From the NCBI GenBank assembly GCA_032718475.1, contig JAUCBJ010002835.1, positions 1-64,000 on the forward strand: a stretch of 64,000 nt of DNA. Reading direction: 5' to 3'. How positions within the stretch are numbered: position 1 is the first letter of the stretch; each line of letters begins with the position of its first letter. This DNA comes from Nemertoderma westbladi. Taxonomy: Eukaryota > Xenacoelomorpha > Nemertodermatida > Nemertodermatidae. Positions 44,401 to 56,120 of this stretch are shown one piece after another. Both the position numbers and the translations under genes were made by a program. The notes under the pieces are model-generated. The model saw nothing but the letters and a program-made list of their open reading frames with translations. It searched no databases and was not told the origin of the DNA.

Positions 44401-47400
44401 GTATGTTCCTTAAACAGACCCCTGACCACCACTACTATAATCGGCCTGCCAGTATGTTCCTTAAACAGACCACTGACCACTACTACTATAATCGGCCTGC
44501 CAGTACGTTTCTTAAACAGACCACTGACCACTAACTACTATAATCGGCCTGCCAGTACGTTCCTTAAACAGACCACCACTACTATAATCGGCCTGCTAGT
44601 ATGTTCCTTAAACAGACCCCTGACCACTACTACTATAATCGGCCTGCCAGTATGTTCCTTAAACAGACCACTGACCACCACTACTATAATCGGCCTGCTA
44701 GTATGTTCCTTAAACAGACCCCTGACCACTACTACTATAATCGGCCTGCCAGTATGTTCCTTAAACAGACCACTGACCACCACTACTATAATCGGCCTGC
44801 CAGTACGTTCCTTAAACAGACCACTGACCACCACTACTATAATCGGCCTGCCAGTACGTTCCTTAAACAGACCCCTGACCACCACTACTATAATCGGCCT
44901 GCCAGTATGTTCCTTAAACAGACCACTGACCACTACTACTATAATCGGCCTGCCAGTACGTTCCTTAAACAGACCACTGACCACTAACTACTATAATCGG
45001 CCTGCCAGTACGTTCCTTAAACAGACCACCACTACTATAATCGGCCTGCTAGTATGTTCCTTAAACAGACCCCTGACCACTACTACTATAATCGGCCTGC
45101 CAGTACGTTCCTTAAACAGACCACTGACCACTACTACTACTATAATCGGCCTGCCAGTATGTTCCTTAAACAGACCCCTGACCACTACTACTATAATCGG
45201 CCTGCCAGTATGTTCCTTAAACAGACCACTGACCACCACTACTATAATCGGCCTACCAGTACGTTCTTCCTTAAACAGACCACTGACCACCACTACTATA
45301 ATCGGCCTGCCAGTACGTTCCTTAAACAGACCCCTGACCACTACTACTATAATCGGCCTGCCGGTATGTTCCTTAAACAGACCACTGATCACTACTACTA
45401 TAATCGGCCTGCCAGTACGTTCCTTAAACAGACCCCTGACCACTACTACTATAATCGGCCTGCCAGTATGTTCCTTAAACAGACCCCTGACCACTACTAC
45501 TATAATCGGCCTGCCAGTATGTTCCTTAAACAGACCACTGACCACTACTACTATAATCGGCCTGCCAGTATGTTCCTTAAACAGACCCCTGACCACTACT
45601 ACTATAACCGGCCTGCCAGTACGTTCCTTAAACAGACCACTGACCACTAACTACTATAATCGGCCTGCCAGTGCGTTCCTTAAACAGACCACCACTACTA
45701 TAATCGGCCTGCCAGTATGTTCCTTAAACAGACCCCTGACCACTACTACTATAATCGGCCTGCCAGTATGTTCCTTAAACAGACCACTGACCACCACTAC
45801 TATAATCGGCCTGCCAGTACGTTCCTTGAACAGACCCCTGACCACTACTACTATAATCGGCCTGCCAGTATGTTCCTTAAACAGACCACTGACCACTACT
45901 ACTATAATCGGCCTGCCAGTATGTTCCTTAAACAGACCACTGACCACTACTACTATAATCGGCCTGCCACTATGTTCCTTAAACAGACCACTGACCACTA
46001 CTACTATAATCGGCCTGCCAGTATGTTCCTTAAACAGACCCCTGACCACCACTACTATAATCGGCCTGCCAGTATGTTCCTTAAACAGACCACTGACCAC
46101 TACTACTATAATCGGCCTGCCAGTACGTTTCTTAAACAGACCACTGACCACTAACTACTATAATCGGCCTGCCAGTACGTTCCTTAAACAGACCACCACT
46201 ACTATAATCGGCCTGCTAGTATGTTCCTTAAACAGACCCCTGACCACTACTACTATAATCGGCCTGCCAGTATGTTCCTTAAACAGACCACTGACCACCA
46301 CTACTATAATCGGCCTGCTAGTATGTTCCTTAAACAGACCCCTGACCACTACTACTATAATCGGCCTGCCAGTATGTTCCTTAAACAGACCACTGACCAC
46401 CACTACTATAATCGGCCTGCCAGTACGTTCCTTAAACAGACCACTGACCACCACTACTATAATCGGCCTGCCAGTACGTTCCTTAAACAGACCCCTGACC
46501 ACCACTACTATAATCGGCCTGCCAGTATGTTCCTTAAACAGACCACTGACCACTACTACTATAATCGGCCTGCCAGTACGTTCCTTAAACAGACCACTGA
46601 CCACTAACTACTATAATCGGCCTGCCAGTACGTTCCTTAAACAGACCACCACTACTATAATCGGCCTGCTAGTATGTTCCTTAAACAGACCCCTGACCAC
46701 TACTACTATAATCGGCCTGCCAGTACGTTCCTTAAACAGACCACTGACCACTACTACTACTATAATCGGCCTGCCAGTATGTTCCTTAAACAGACCACTG
46801 ACCACTACTACTACTATAATCGGCCTGCCAGTACGTTCCTTAAACAGACCACTGACCACTAACTACTATAATCGGCCTGCCAGTACGTTCCTTAAACAGA
46901 CCACCACTACTATAATCGGCCTGCTAGTATGTTCCTTAAACAGACCCCTGACCACTACTACTATATTCGGCCTGCCAGTATGTTCCTTAAACAGACCACC
47001 ACTACTATAATCGGCCTGCTAGTATGTTCCTTAAACAGACCCCTGACCACTACTACTATAATCGGCCTGCCAGTATGTTCCTTAAACAGACCACTGACCA
47101 CCACTACTATAATCGGCCTGCCAGTACGTTCCTTAAACAGACCACTGACCACCACTACTATAATCGGCCTGCCAGTACGTTCCTTAAACAGACCCCTGAC
47201 CACCACTACTATAATCGGCCTGCCAGTATGTTCCTTAAACAGACCACTGACCACTACTACTATAATCGGCCTGCCAGTACGTTCCTTAAACAGACCACTG
47301 ACCACTAACTACTATAATCGGCCTGCCAGTACGTTCCTTAAACAGACCACCACTACTATAATCGGCCTGCTAGTATGTTCCTTAAACAGACCCCTGACCA

Positions 47401-49126
47401 CTACTACTATAATCGGCCTGCCAGTACGTTCCTTAAACAGACCACTGACCACTACTACTACTATAATCGGCCTGCCAGTATGTTCCTTAAACAGACCACT
47501 GACCACTACTACTAATATAATCGGCCTGCCAGTATGTTCCTTAAACAGACCACTGACCACTACTACTACTATAATCGGCCTGCCAGTATGTTCCTTAAAC
47601 AGACCACTGACCACTACTACTACTATAATCGGCCTGCCAGTAAACTGACCACTACTACTACTATAATCGGCCTGCCAGTATCTTCCTTAAACAGACAACT
47701 ACTACTATAATCGGCCTGTCAGTACGTTCCTTAAACAGACCACTGACAACTACTACTACTATAATCGGCCTGCCAGTATGTTCCTTAAACAGACCACTGA
47801 CCACTACTACTATAATCGGCCTGCCAGTACGTTCCTTAAACAGACCACTGACCACTAACTACTATAATCGGCCTGCCAGTACGTTCCTTAAACAGACCAC
47901 TAACTACTATAATCGGCCTGCCAGAATGTTCCTTAAACAGACCACTGACCACTACTACTACTATAATCGGCCTGCCAGTATGTTCCTTAAACAGACCACT
48001 GAACACTACTACTACAGTACTATAATCGGCCTGCCAGTATGTTCCTTAAACAGACGCCTGACCACTACTACTATAATCGGCCTGTCAGTATGTTCCTTAA
48101 ACAGACCACTACCCACTACTACTACTATAATCGGCCTGCCAGTATGTTCCTTAAACAGACCACTGACCACCACTACTATAATCGGCCTGCCAGTATGTTC
48201 CTTAAACAGACCATTGACCACCACTACTATAATCGGCCTGCCAGAATGTTCCTTAAACAGACCACTGACCACTACTACTACTATAATCGGCCTGCCAGTA
48301 TGTTCCTTAAACAGACCACTGAACACTACTACTACAGTACTATAATCGGCCTGCCAGTATGTTCCTTAAACAGACCCCTGACCACTACTAGTATAATCGG
48401 CCTGTCAGTATGTTCCTTAAACAGACCACTACCCACTACTACTACTATAATCGGCCTGCCAGTATGTTCCTTAAACAGACCACTGACCACTACTACTATA
48501 ATCGGCCTGCCAGTACGTTCCTTAAACAGACCACTGACCACTAACTACTATAATCGGCCTGCCAGTACGTTCCTTAAACAGACCACTAACTACTATAATC
48601 GGCCTGCCAGAATGTTCCTTAAACAGACCACTGACCACTACTACTACTATAATCGGCCTGTCAGTATGTTCCTTAAACAGACCACTACCCACTACTACTA
48701 CTATAATCGGCCTGCCAGTATGTTCCTTAAACAGACCACTGACCACCACTACTATAATCGGCCTGCCAGTATGTTCCTTAAACAGACCATTGACCACCAC
48801 TACTATAATCGGCCTGCCAGTACGTTCCTTAAACAGACCCCTGACCACTACTACTATAATCGGCCTGCCTGTATGTTCCTTAAACAGACCACTGACCACT
48901 ACTACTACTATAATCGGCCTGTCAGTATGTTCCTTAAACAGACCACTGACCACTACTACTACTATAATCGGCCTGCCAGTATGTTCCTTAAACAGACCAC
49001 TGACCACTACTACTACTATAATCGGCCTGCCAGTATGTTCCTTAAACAGACCACTGACCACTGCTACTACTATAATCGGCCTGCCAGTATCTTCCTTAAA
49101 CAGACCACTGACCACTACTACTACTG
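38471..49126. repeat. 51-bp satellite array, ~10.7 kb, about 209 units, with higher-order structure
   Basis: The unit begins CGGCCTGCCAGTAYGTTCC, continues with TTAAACAGACC and ends in a short (ACT)n run plus ATAAT. The base length is 51. Variants gain or lose ACT triplets (48, 54), have a 52-bp form with ACTAACTACT, a 44-bp form lacking seven bases after CAGACC, and a 43-bp form (CACTGAACTATAAT). Two variable sites (C/T in GTAYG, A/C in CAGACCMCTG) give combinations that recur in a fixed order, about four units (~204 bp) in the first part. Larger blocks also repeat. Open frames of up to ~400 codons on both strands result from the 17-codon period. I see no start context, domain or codon bias that would make it coding. 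It is bounded by unrelated AT-rich DNA on the left and a hAT element on the right. Confidence 0.95.
42447..45670. repeat. Two tandem 1612-bp higher-order blocks within the satellite
   Basis: The rare variant GTGCGTTCC occurs at 42447, 44059 and 45671, exactly 1612 bases apart. The shortened unit CACTGAACTATAAT occurs at 42561 and 44173, also 1612 apart. A third block starts at 45671 but has a full-length unit at that point, so later positions are offset by 1620. The first two blocks look identical in every stretch I compared. Confidence 0.9.
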
Positions 49127-49161
49127 TCGGCGTGCTGCATTTCAGCTGCAGTACCGATACC

Positions 49162-50235
49162 CAGGGCTCCCACCACTGCGTTATTTTAACGCGTCGCGCT
49201 ATTTCCAAAATTTTGCGTCATTCAACTATTATTGAGCAAAAACCATGAAAATTGCGTTATTTTAAGATTTTCCATTTAATAGACATGAAATTTATAAACC
49301 TTGTAAGTTGTAACTGAAATTAAGCTGTGGCGGTATAATAAATTATTGTATAAGTTGCATGTGTACCTGTTCATTCTGAAGGAAACATGCAAAGCGACCT
49401 TGGATTTGGACACCCCCCCCCCCCCCCCCCCCCCACCCATAATTAGAAAACCAGGATTGATTGAATTTCACATTTAAAAACATTAACATTTCAATAGACT
49501 AGGCCCTACAGGTGTCAAGTCGATGCACAATATCCATTACTCACTACCCCCCACCCCTCCACCTATACCAATGCATTTGCTGAATAATATAATATTTAGC
49601 TTTTATGGGAGCTTAAGTGAAGAGGAGTAACTACAATTTAATTTAGCGACTCCAAACGTTTGTAATTATTTTTTGTCCCAAAGGCAATACAAAATACTGC
49701 ACCTTATCGAACAATTTTTCAATCTGTGTTTTATTCAGTGTAATTTTTTTTATGAATCGGTTCAAATCATTATTATGTATGTATATCCAGTGCCATAAAG
49801 CAATGTTGGCTGAAATTGAGCTTCGGCCATTTTATACACAATAATGCTCAAAAAGCGCCGTTTTTTGTGTTTTCAGTCAGAATTGTTTAAGAAATAGAAA
49901 TAGATTCTGAGAAAAATGGGTTTAACGATTAAGGAAAAATACAGATAATAGGATCTTTCATGTTTCGACAATAACTTTTAGCAATTTTATTCATATCTTT
50001 TTTACTTTGGGAGCCTTTCTGATGAAATGGCCTTAAACAATTGAAAAATGCTTGTAGATTTTAAATTTCCATTAAATTCGGCACAGGATATGATCATAAA
50101 AAATTTTAACATTTTCTAAATACGGGGCCCGATCCCCCCCCCCCCCCTCCCATCCACCCCCCTCTCTCTTAAAATACGCTGCGTTATTTTGAACCCTCTG
50201 CGTTTTTATTTTGTTGAGCACTGGTGGGAGCCCTG
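49162..50235. mobile_element. hAT-type non-autonomous element with perfect 8-bp target duplication
   Basis: The ends are inverted CAGGGCTCCCACCA, followed in each subterminal region by CTGCGTTATTTT-like words. CCGATACC flanks both sides exactly (49154-49161 and 50236-50243). The CAGGG terminus and 8-bp duplication define hAT. The 1074-bp interior has C-runs at 49413-49434 and 50135-50148 and no transposase. It inserted about 30 bases beyond the last satellite unit. Confidence 0.9.
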
Positions 50236-50243
50236 CCGATACC

Positions 50244-50751
50244 CTACCCCTAATGAACATGAAATTTACGAACTTTTCAAAAAAAAAATGTTATCTTTTT
50301 TAGTTTGATAGAAGGGCTTTCACCTTCACGGGTGACATTTATTCTCACCTTGAATAAATTTTCACCACATAACAGCACTTTTCAACAACAGAACTCATGG
50401 ATGATTTACTGTATTCATTATTCTCTGCTTAAAACAACTTTTTTCTCAGTTTGTTGATTCGACGTTTTTCATCACTAAATTCCCTAATACTTTTTTATTT
50501 TTCACTCAATTTTTATCAAACATATACCAAAATGTTCAGTAGCTTTAGGGCTACAATAAAGATTATTGGCTTTGTGAAAGATGGCAATTTGGCCATCTAG
50601 AACCGATTTTGTAACTGCTAGCTACTCTTTGACTATCTCAAAGTCAAAATATGCGATCCAAGAAATATATTCCGAATATACTAAAGCCCCATAAATTTTA
50701 CAAAAATAATAATTTTATGTTGAAATTTTCATAAAAAATTGCCTAGATATC
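50244..50751. other. AT-rich noncoding DNA
   Basis: No gene or repeat is recognised between the hAT element and the transposase fragment. Confidence 0.45.
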
Positions 50752-51973
50752 TTGGCTGACATACATCTGACCATCACCATACATACTGTAATACCAATAT
50801 CAGTGGCTGTGGAACAGTACAAGTTCAGTCATCAGTCAGTCAGTAGGCTAGGCCTACAGGCAAGGCGTTCTTTACTAATCGTAACTAACTCTATTCGTAC
50901 ATTAACTTCTTTAACCTCTGCTGTTAGTCATTATAATGTGATAGAGCGTCAACGAGTTGGATTATGTCTTCGCATTTTTTTGCGAAGAAACAATTGCAGT
51001 GTTTGAGTCATCGACATCTGTTGCTTTAAGTAAAGTTCAAGAAACTGTAGAATTTCTGAAAATTGTTGTGCGATTTTGGCGAATTGTAAACGTCCGTACT
51101 GTTGATGAAGATATTCGCACTCGAGATGAAATACGTGCTGTTATCCGTTGTGAGTCTGATTCGCGTTTGCCAACTCTGTTAGATGTTGCGGATATGGCTG
51201 ACTCTATGACGAACCCAGGGAAAGCCAATGAACGAGTTCGATGTCTTACTATGGACACTGGTAACGCGTTGTCTCACACTTGCCGTGGACTTGTTGAATT
51301 AGTTCGCAAACGCCTCTGTACTGCAGAATTTGTCATGATTGGTGACCATAATAGCGATGATGTGGATAGTACTTTTGGGATGTTGCGTCAAGGTTCTGGG
51401 GGAACATATTTTATAAATTGCCAACAGACTCTTGAGAAATATAGCATTTTGGTTACAAAGCTTTTTCTTGAGTTAGGCAATGAAATTGAAGGAACTGTGG
51501 CCCATGACTGTGACCATTGTCTATCTGAATTATGTGAGGATGAGTTTGATATGATTGACAACTTAGAAAATCTAGAAGACTCTCTCTCTCTCGATCAAAA
51601 GCAAGCTATCGTTTATATTGCAGGATATATTACTCCAAATTATATAAACGGAACTCATGAAATGCAATACTATCTAAAATACGGATCGTATCTAAACAGA
51701 TTGAATCGGGGAGGTCTCAAGAAACCTGACGACAATACATGTAGGTTTGCGTTTTTCTGCTACATATTGTTCGTCAATTTTAAAACCCATTTTTGCCGCA
51801 AATCCATCCTCACTGTCTTTATGTATATATCCTCACTTTATGATTTGAACATAATTGTTCAATCTGCTCGAAAACTAGTCAACATATTCATTAATAATGA
51901 TTGTTTTCTAAAAACTCCTCGTTCTAGTAAGGAAAGTGCTCAAAAGAAGATCAAATTATCTGATTCATACTAA
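50752..51973 (+). pseudogene. P-element/THAP9-like transposase, C-terminal fragment
   Basis: The frame open from about 50957 to 51973 has no convincing ATG near its start and seems to continue an adjacent frame (50752-51006) through a frameshift near 50950. It reads SDDVDSTFGMLRQGSGG at residues ~133-150, then CDHCLSELC, SLSLDQKQAIVYIAGYI and RGGLKKPDD. These resemble the C-terminal half of P-element-type (THAP-containing) transposases, where a D..E.FG.(I/L)RQ motif precedes a conserved YIAGY segment. The THAP DNA-binding and catalytic N-terminal parts are missing. Family call is by remembered motif only; another recombinase-like family is possible. Confidence 0.5.
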
Positions 51974-52480
51974 TCAAATTTGTGCCTAATTTTAAACAAA
52001 ATAAAATACGTTAATTTTTTTGTGCTATTTACTATCTACTTATCTTAGCTTTGAATTTTGGCAAACACTCTTTCTTTAGTCATTATATTGCATTATTAAA
52101 TCATTAGGCTATAACAGTAGCCATTATAGCATATAGTCATTCGTTTACATTGGAGCAAGTTGGGGGCAGTGTGAAATAAACGTGACTAGTATATGCAACG
52201 CAGTACTCGTCTTCATTACAAGCCTCGTTGCGCTCGTCCGTTTTTTCTGATATTTTTTCCTTAAACATTCACGGACTGCTGTTATAAATATGCAAAGTCT
52301 AGAAACACTGGGTGTCAGGTGGTTAAGGATTAGTAAACTTATTACTCGTTTCCCATTGTAAGCCTCGTTGTGCTCGGCCCGGTTTTGTCTGAAAATTGTT
52401 TTCCTCAACGTTTATTGAATAGATTTAGAATAGATTTATAGAATAGATAGTATGAACAGGCGTTCCAAAACATATAATGC
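51974..52480. other. Noncoding DNA with a ~90-bp diverged direct repeat
   Basis: ACTCGTCTTCATTACAAGCC at 52206 and ACTCGTTTCCCATTGTAAGCC at 52344 begin two related segments that both continue with CTCGTTGYGCTCG, a GTTTT-like tract and CCTYAACRTT. It may be the terminal part of the preceding transposon. Confidence 0.5.
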
Positions 52481-52621
52481 AAGTATTATAGTCAGCCTCC
52501 AGTCAGCCTCCAGTCCTGCACGGTTGCATGGCCTTTAGTAAAGAACGCCTTGCCTACAGGTAATGTAAAACAAACTGGTAGATCAGTACCGTACAGCGCA
52601 GTTAGTACTGTAGTAGGCCTA

Positions 52622-54187
52622 ATGGAATCTTTACCATTACCACACGACTCAACAACTGTTGGTGTCATTAACAAGGAAACCATGGAAACAGAGGATGATT
52701 TCTTCGAGAAGGACTCCCTCTCAGCCGAATCCCCTGGTCTCCTAAATGAGGTGAATGACCAAATATCGTGGATAGGCCTAGTTCCCGAACTGTCTGGCAC
52801 ACTAGATTGCTCAGCAACCGCCAGCGACACCGGTACTGGTTGCACAGCCGCGGCTGCCGCCATCAGTTCCAGTCGGAAGAGGTGGCGAAAAACCACAGAG
52901 AAACTCAAGTTCGAGCGGAATCCTAAAATCCGACGTCGCGCAGCTACAGTCTACCTGCGGCGAATAACAGAACAGATAGCGGGACTAGCTGCGGTGTGCG
53001 GCACACAATGCGCTCTGGTTGTAGCGCAACCAAACAGTGCAGCAATGAGTTCGCTAAACCTCCCAGCAATCAAAGTAATAGGAACGAAACCCCTGGATGA
53101 TGTCATCCGAGCCAGTGAACTCACCCTATTGGATGAGCTGGAATCCTCGCTTCATCGATTGGGACAACCCGATGCAGTTATCAACAAATCAGCGGGGTTC
53201 ATTGATCTCTTCCCCACGGATCTTCCAGTAACCCTTCCTCCATTACACATCGACGGGATCCCAGTGTCCGTAGACCAGATGACACAGGCCCAACTACGTC
53301 GGTTCATCCCTCTGATGCTACAATGTGTAACAAAGAGGGTCCAACCTGGTTGGAATAAACCCACGTTTAAACCAGACTGGTGGCCAACCTGCCTTCCATG
53401 GGGTAATGTTAAGTCGGACTTGCGAACTGCCGCAGAGAAAATGGGTCGCAGTTACACAGAGGTCCTTCGTCAAGTTGTTATTAACTGCTATGAGTGCCAT
53501 GGGAAAGCGGCATATTTGCACAGAGAACATGGACAGGCAGCATCTGTCCGCAGAGACCACGGGAAGTCGCCATATCTTCACAGAGAACAGTCGAGATCCA
53601 CAACGGATAATACAGATGCGGACCCACTAGTCGACTTGGATCACTCCTCATCAGGGCTGGGCCCATTACCGACTCACCATGTGTTTAACCCAAACAGGGA
53701 TGGCACGTTGTCTCTGGTTAATGCATCCACAGGACAGATTGTCCTGACCATCTCTGGGAACGTCCGGGACAGAATTAGTCCGGAACTCATTAATACAGAC
53801 CTTGGGGTGGCATTGCTGCAGGGTATTCTGGAACCTACCAGATCAGACGCTGACATTGTCGATCCTGGAAGATCAGCTGCTGACCTTCTAGAACCCAGCA
53901 GATCGGCTGTGGAACATCTAGAATCTGGCGGATCGACTACAGACCTTCTAGAAACTGGCAGGCTAGCTATGGACCTTCTAGAACCCAGCAGGTCGGCTGT
54001 GGAACATCTAGAACATGGCAGATCAGCCACAGATCTTCTTGATCCTGACAGATTGGCTGCGGATCATTGCAGATCAGCTGCAGATCTTCTAGATCCGAAC
54101 AGGTCGTCTACAGGTCTTCTGGAACCTGGTAGGTCAGCCATGGACCTTCTAGTAGAACCAGACAGAAGCATGTTCCACTTCACATAG
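52622..54187 (+). CDS. NRF1: Nuclear respiratory factor 1 homologue with decapeptide-repeat tail
   Basis: A 521-residue intronless ORF from the first in-frame ATG at 52622; the frame is open a further 24 codons upstream but begins there without an ATG. Residues ~84-110 carry the basic SSRKRWRK and NPKIRRR stretch (nuclear localisation and start of the DNA-binding region). Residues ~205-300 contain LPPLHIDGIPVSVDQMTQAQ, RRFIP, PDWWP, LPWGNVKSDLR and NCYECHG, the invariant core of the NRF1/EWG/P3A2 family, which binds GC-rich palindromic sites. NPNRDGTLSLVNASTGQ (~360) matches the start of the family's activation domain. From ~405 the tail is about eleven copies of a ten-residue LLEPxRSAxD unit, unlike the Q/A/T-rich tail of other NRF1 proteins. 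A smaller YLHREH / YLHREQ repeat lies at ~300-325. Confidence 0.93.
   Translation: MESLPLPHDSTTVGVINKETMETEDDFFEKDSLSAESPGLLNEVNDQISWIGLVPELSGTLDCSATASDTGTGCTAAAAAISSSRKRWRKTTEKLKFERNPKIRRRAATVYLRRITEQIAGLAAVCGTQCALVVAQPNSAAMSSLNLPAIKVIGTKPLDDVIRASELTLLDELESSLHRLGQPDAVINKSAGFIDLFPTDLPVTLPPLHIDGIPVSVDQMTQAQLRRFIPLMLQCVTKRVQPGWNKPTFKPDWWPTCLPWGNVKSDLRTAAEKMGRSYTEVLRQVVINCYECHGKAAYLHREHGQAASVRRDHGKSPYLHREQSRSTTDNTDADPLVDLDHSSSGLGPLPTHHVFNPNRDGTLSLVNASTGQIVLTISGNVRDRISPELINTDLGVALLQGILEPTRSDADIVDPGRSAADLLEPSRSAVEHLESGGSTTDLLETGRLAMDLLEPSRSAVEHLEHGRSATDLLDPDRLAADHCRSAADLLDPNRSSTGLLEPGRSAMDLLVEPDRSMFHFT
53824..54170 (+). repeat. 30-bp coding minisatellite in the NRF1 tail
   Basis: Units read CTTCTAGAACCCAGCAGATC-like every 30 bases. 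Ten-residue repeats alternate between LEPSRSAVEH and LLEPGRSAMD forms; one unit is shortened to seven codons (CRSAADL). All changes keep the frame, which suggests the tail is translated and constrained. Confidence 0.85.
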
Positions 54188-55560
54188 GCCAAAATGTAAT
54201 ATTCTTTGTGGCATTTTCTATGTCCAAATATTATACAGTCGAGGTCCTAATGATTCTGAAAACCAGAAATGTATATTATAACTACCGGTACCTCAAAACT
54301 TGAACATAAATTTTTCAGTTAGATCACTTAAAAGGTTTTTTCATGTCATGGCCACGCGTAACATTTTGCAATATTTATATATTTGCATTTTATCGTATAT
54401 GAGTTTCATTTTGCCTTCATTGCTTCATTGAATCAGTCAATTTAGTATGGGTAAAAAAGGGTTTATGGATTTCGAAGCTGGGTAAACATCATTAAACCGC
54501 CCTTTAGCTTTAACACAAATTAGGTATGAAAATATTGGATGAAATTCCAAGACAGCTTCAAGCATGAACTTGCCCAAGAAAGACAAATCACATATCTAAG
54601 AAATCTTTGGAGTCATGTCGTTTCAGGTAATATTTCAAGTTCATGTCTACTGTCTCCTCAAATATGTGTCTGTTTTCATGGTGTTTACAACATCCACTAA
54701 ATCACTATTAGGGTGGAAATAAGTTTAAAATTAAACTTGTATGACGACCTGCAGTGGAACTCTGGAACAATGAAAAATAATCTTATTTGCGAAATGTTAC
54801 AAGCCATATCTGCCTTAATTTTCATTATGGCAATGCCTTAAAGCATTAATCAATACTTAATGCATATCTCAGGAATTCATTTGCAATATTTGGTGTCATA
54901 TATTTTCTTGATCCAAATCAGCAACAGCGATTTCATTACATTTAATTTCTGAGGACATTTTTCACTTCTTCACAGATAATGAAATCTAGTTTGTCTGTAT
55001 GTCGGTCTTTCTGACTATCCGACTATCTGTCTGTCAAATAGAGAAGGACACACCATCTAGCTAAATGTTTAACTATAGGGAGTTTCCTGGTCGCAGAATT
55101 CATTTCGAGTGTCAGTTTTAAAATTTTGATGACTTCCGTCTGTTTGGCTGTCAGATTGTCGGTTATATTTTGACGGCCAGACTGGCAGGCATACAGACAG
55201 AAACACCGAGGCCAAAATTGAAGAATGATATCAGAAATGAAGTCACCGACCACGAAAACCTATATAGGGAATTTTTTAGACAGATAGAATGCTTTTTATT
55301 GATGGGCAGACATACAGGCGGACAAACCGACAGTGGAACGGACAGACAGCCATATCTCGAGAAGTAAGACAGATCATGCTGAACGATTTTCAAATTTGGA
55401 AACTTGATAAAAATCCACTCTAGGTGAAATAGAAAAAAGCCCCCCCCCCCCCCCCCTCCCTCTCTCTCTCTCTTAATACGCTACCGGTATAATTAAATTT
55501 TACTCTCCAAGGTTTACTCTACAACGGGTGTTAATAATATATTATAATATAATAATATTA
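54188..55560. other. NRF1 3' flank and CTGTCTG/CAGACAG-rich DNA
   Basis: No gene is supported. From 54985 to 55350 many CTGTCTG and CAGACAG words lie in opposite orientation on the two sides, so the region could fold on itself. A C-run and a CTCTCT tract occur at 55441-55472. Confidence 0.5.
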
Positions 55561-55829
55561 TATATTAAATGGACGCGCTCCCTGGTATGGTTTGGATAAG
55601 ATGTGATAATTCGTAGAGGAACCATTAGTCTTATATCCAAGGCTGTTTGTTACATTCCTTTTTTCTTTGCCTGCATGTTTCTTTGTTTAATGCAATATGA
55701 TGTAGTGCAAGCAGACCCGGAAACAAAGTTACGTATTGAAAAGTTACATATTTGCGTGCCATATCCAAGATTGACACGCATAACGTTCTGGTACATGTAC
55801 TATAATTGGATTAGGTTTCCTCAATAAGA

Positions 55830-56120
55830 TCCAGAAGGACTGATTCCATAGTGCAGCCACAGGCTCCACGCTCCACTGTAAAGTCAAACTTTTAAGAAGG
55901 TCCTCAACCAGTCTGATTTTCACTGTCAGTGCAAGGAGTTTGGTCTTCTTGTAATAATAAAATACCATAAAAAGCTCCCACCAATGTATCAGAAAACCTC
56001 CATGTCATCAGCAAAAGCAATGTCGAAATCAGTAACATAATTTTATGGTGTGATCCATGACTTCACCGACATTGAGGGTACTCCACCCTATTCTTATCCT
56101 TACGGATGATCTTCATTATT
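55830..56120 (-). pseudogene. LINE reverse transcriptase remnant
   Basis: Read on the minus strand, 56030-55985 gives TDFDIAFADDMEVF, the RT catalytic 'D.D.(F/Y)ADD' box. Further codons to about 55840 include DSENQTG and LDLIEET with interrupting stops. Only this short RT core is recognisable. Confidence 0.55.

Noticed and set aside
38471-49126. CRISPR-like array
   Set aside because: Units are head-to-tail with no unique spacers, and the DNA is eukaryotic.
38890-49248. Long ORFs (up to ~400 codons) on both strands with TTTTIIGLPVCSLNRPL or VVVVSGLFKEHTGRP repeats
   Set aside because: They arise because the 51-bp unit is a multiple of three and lacks stops in several frames on both strands. 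There is no independent start context, domain or flanking coding sequence.
50957-51973. Intact transposase gene starting at 50957
   Set aside because: The first codon is TTG, an adjacent frame continues upstream, and N-terminal domains are missing; treated as a fragment.
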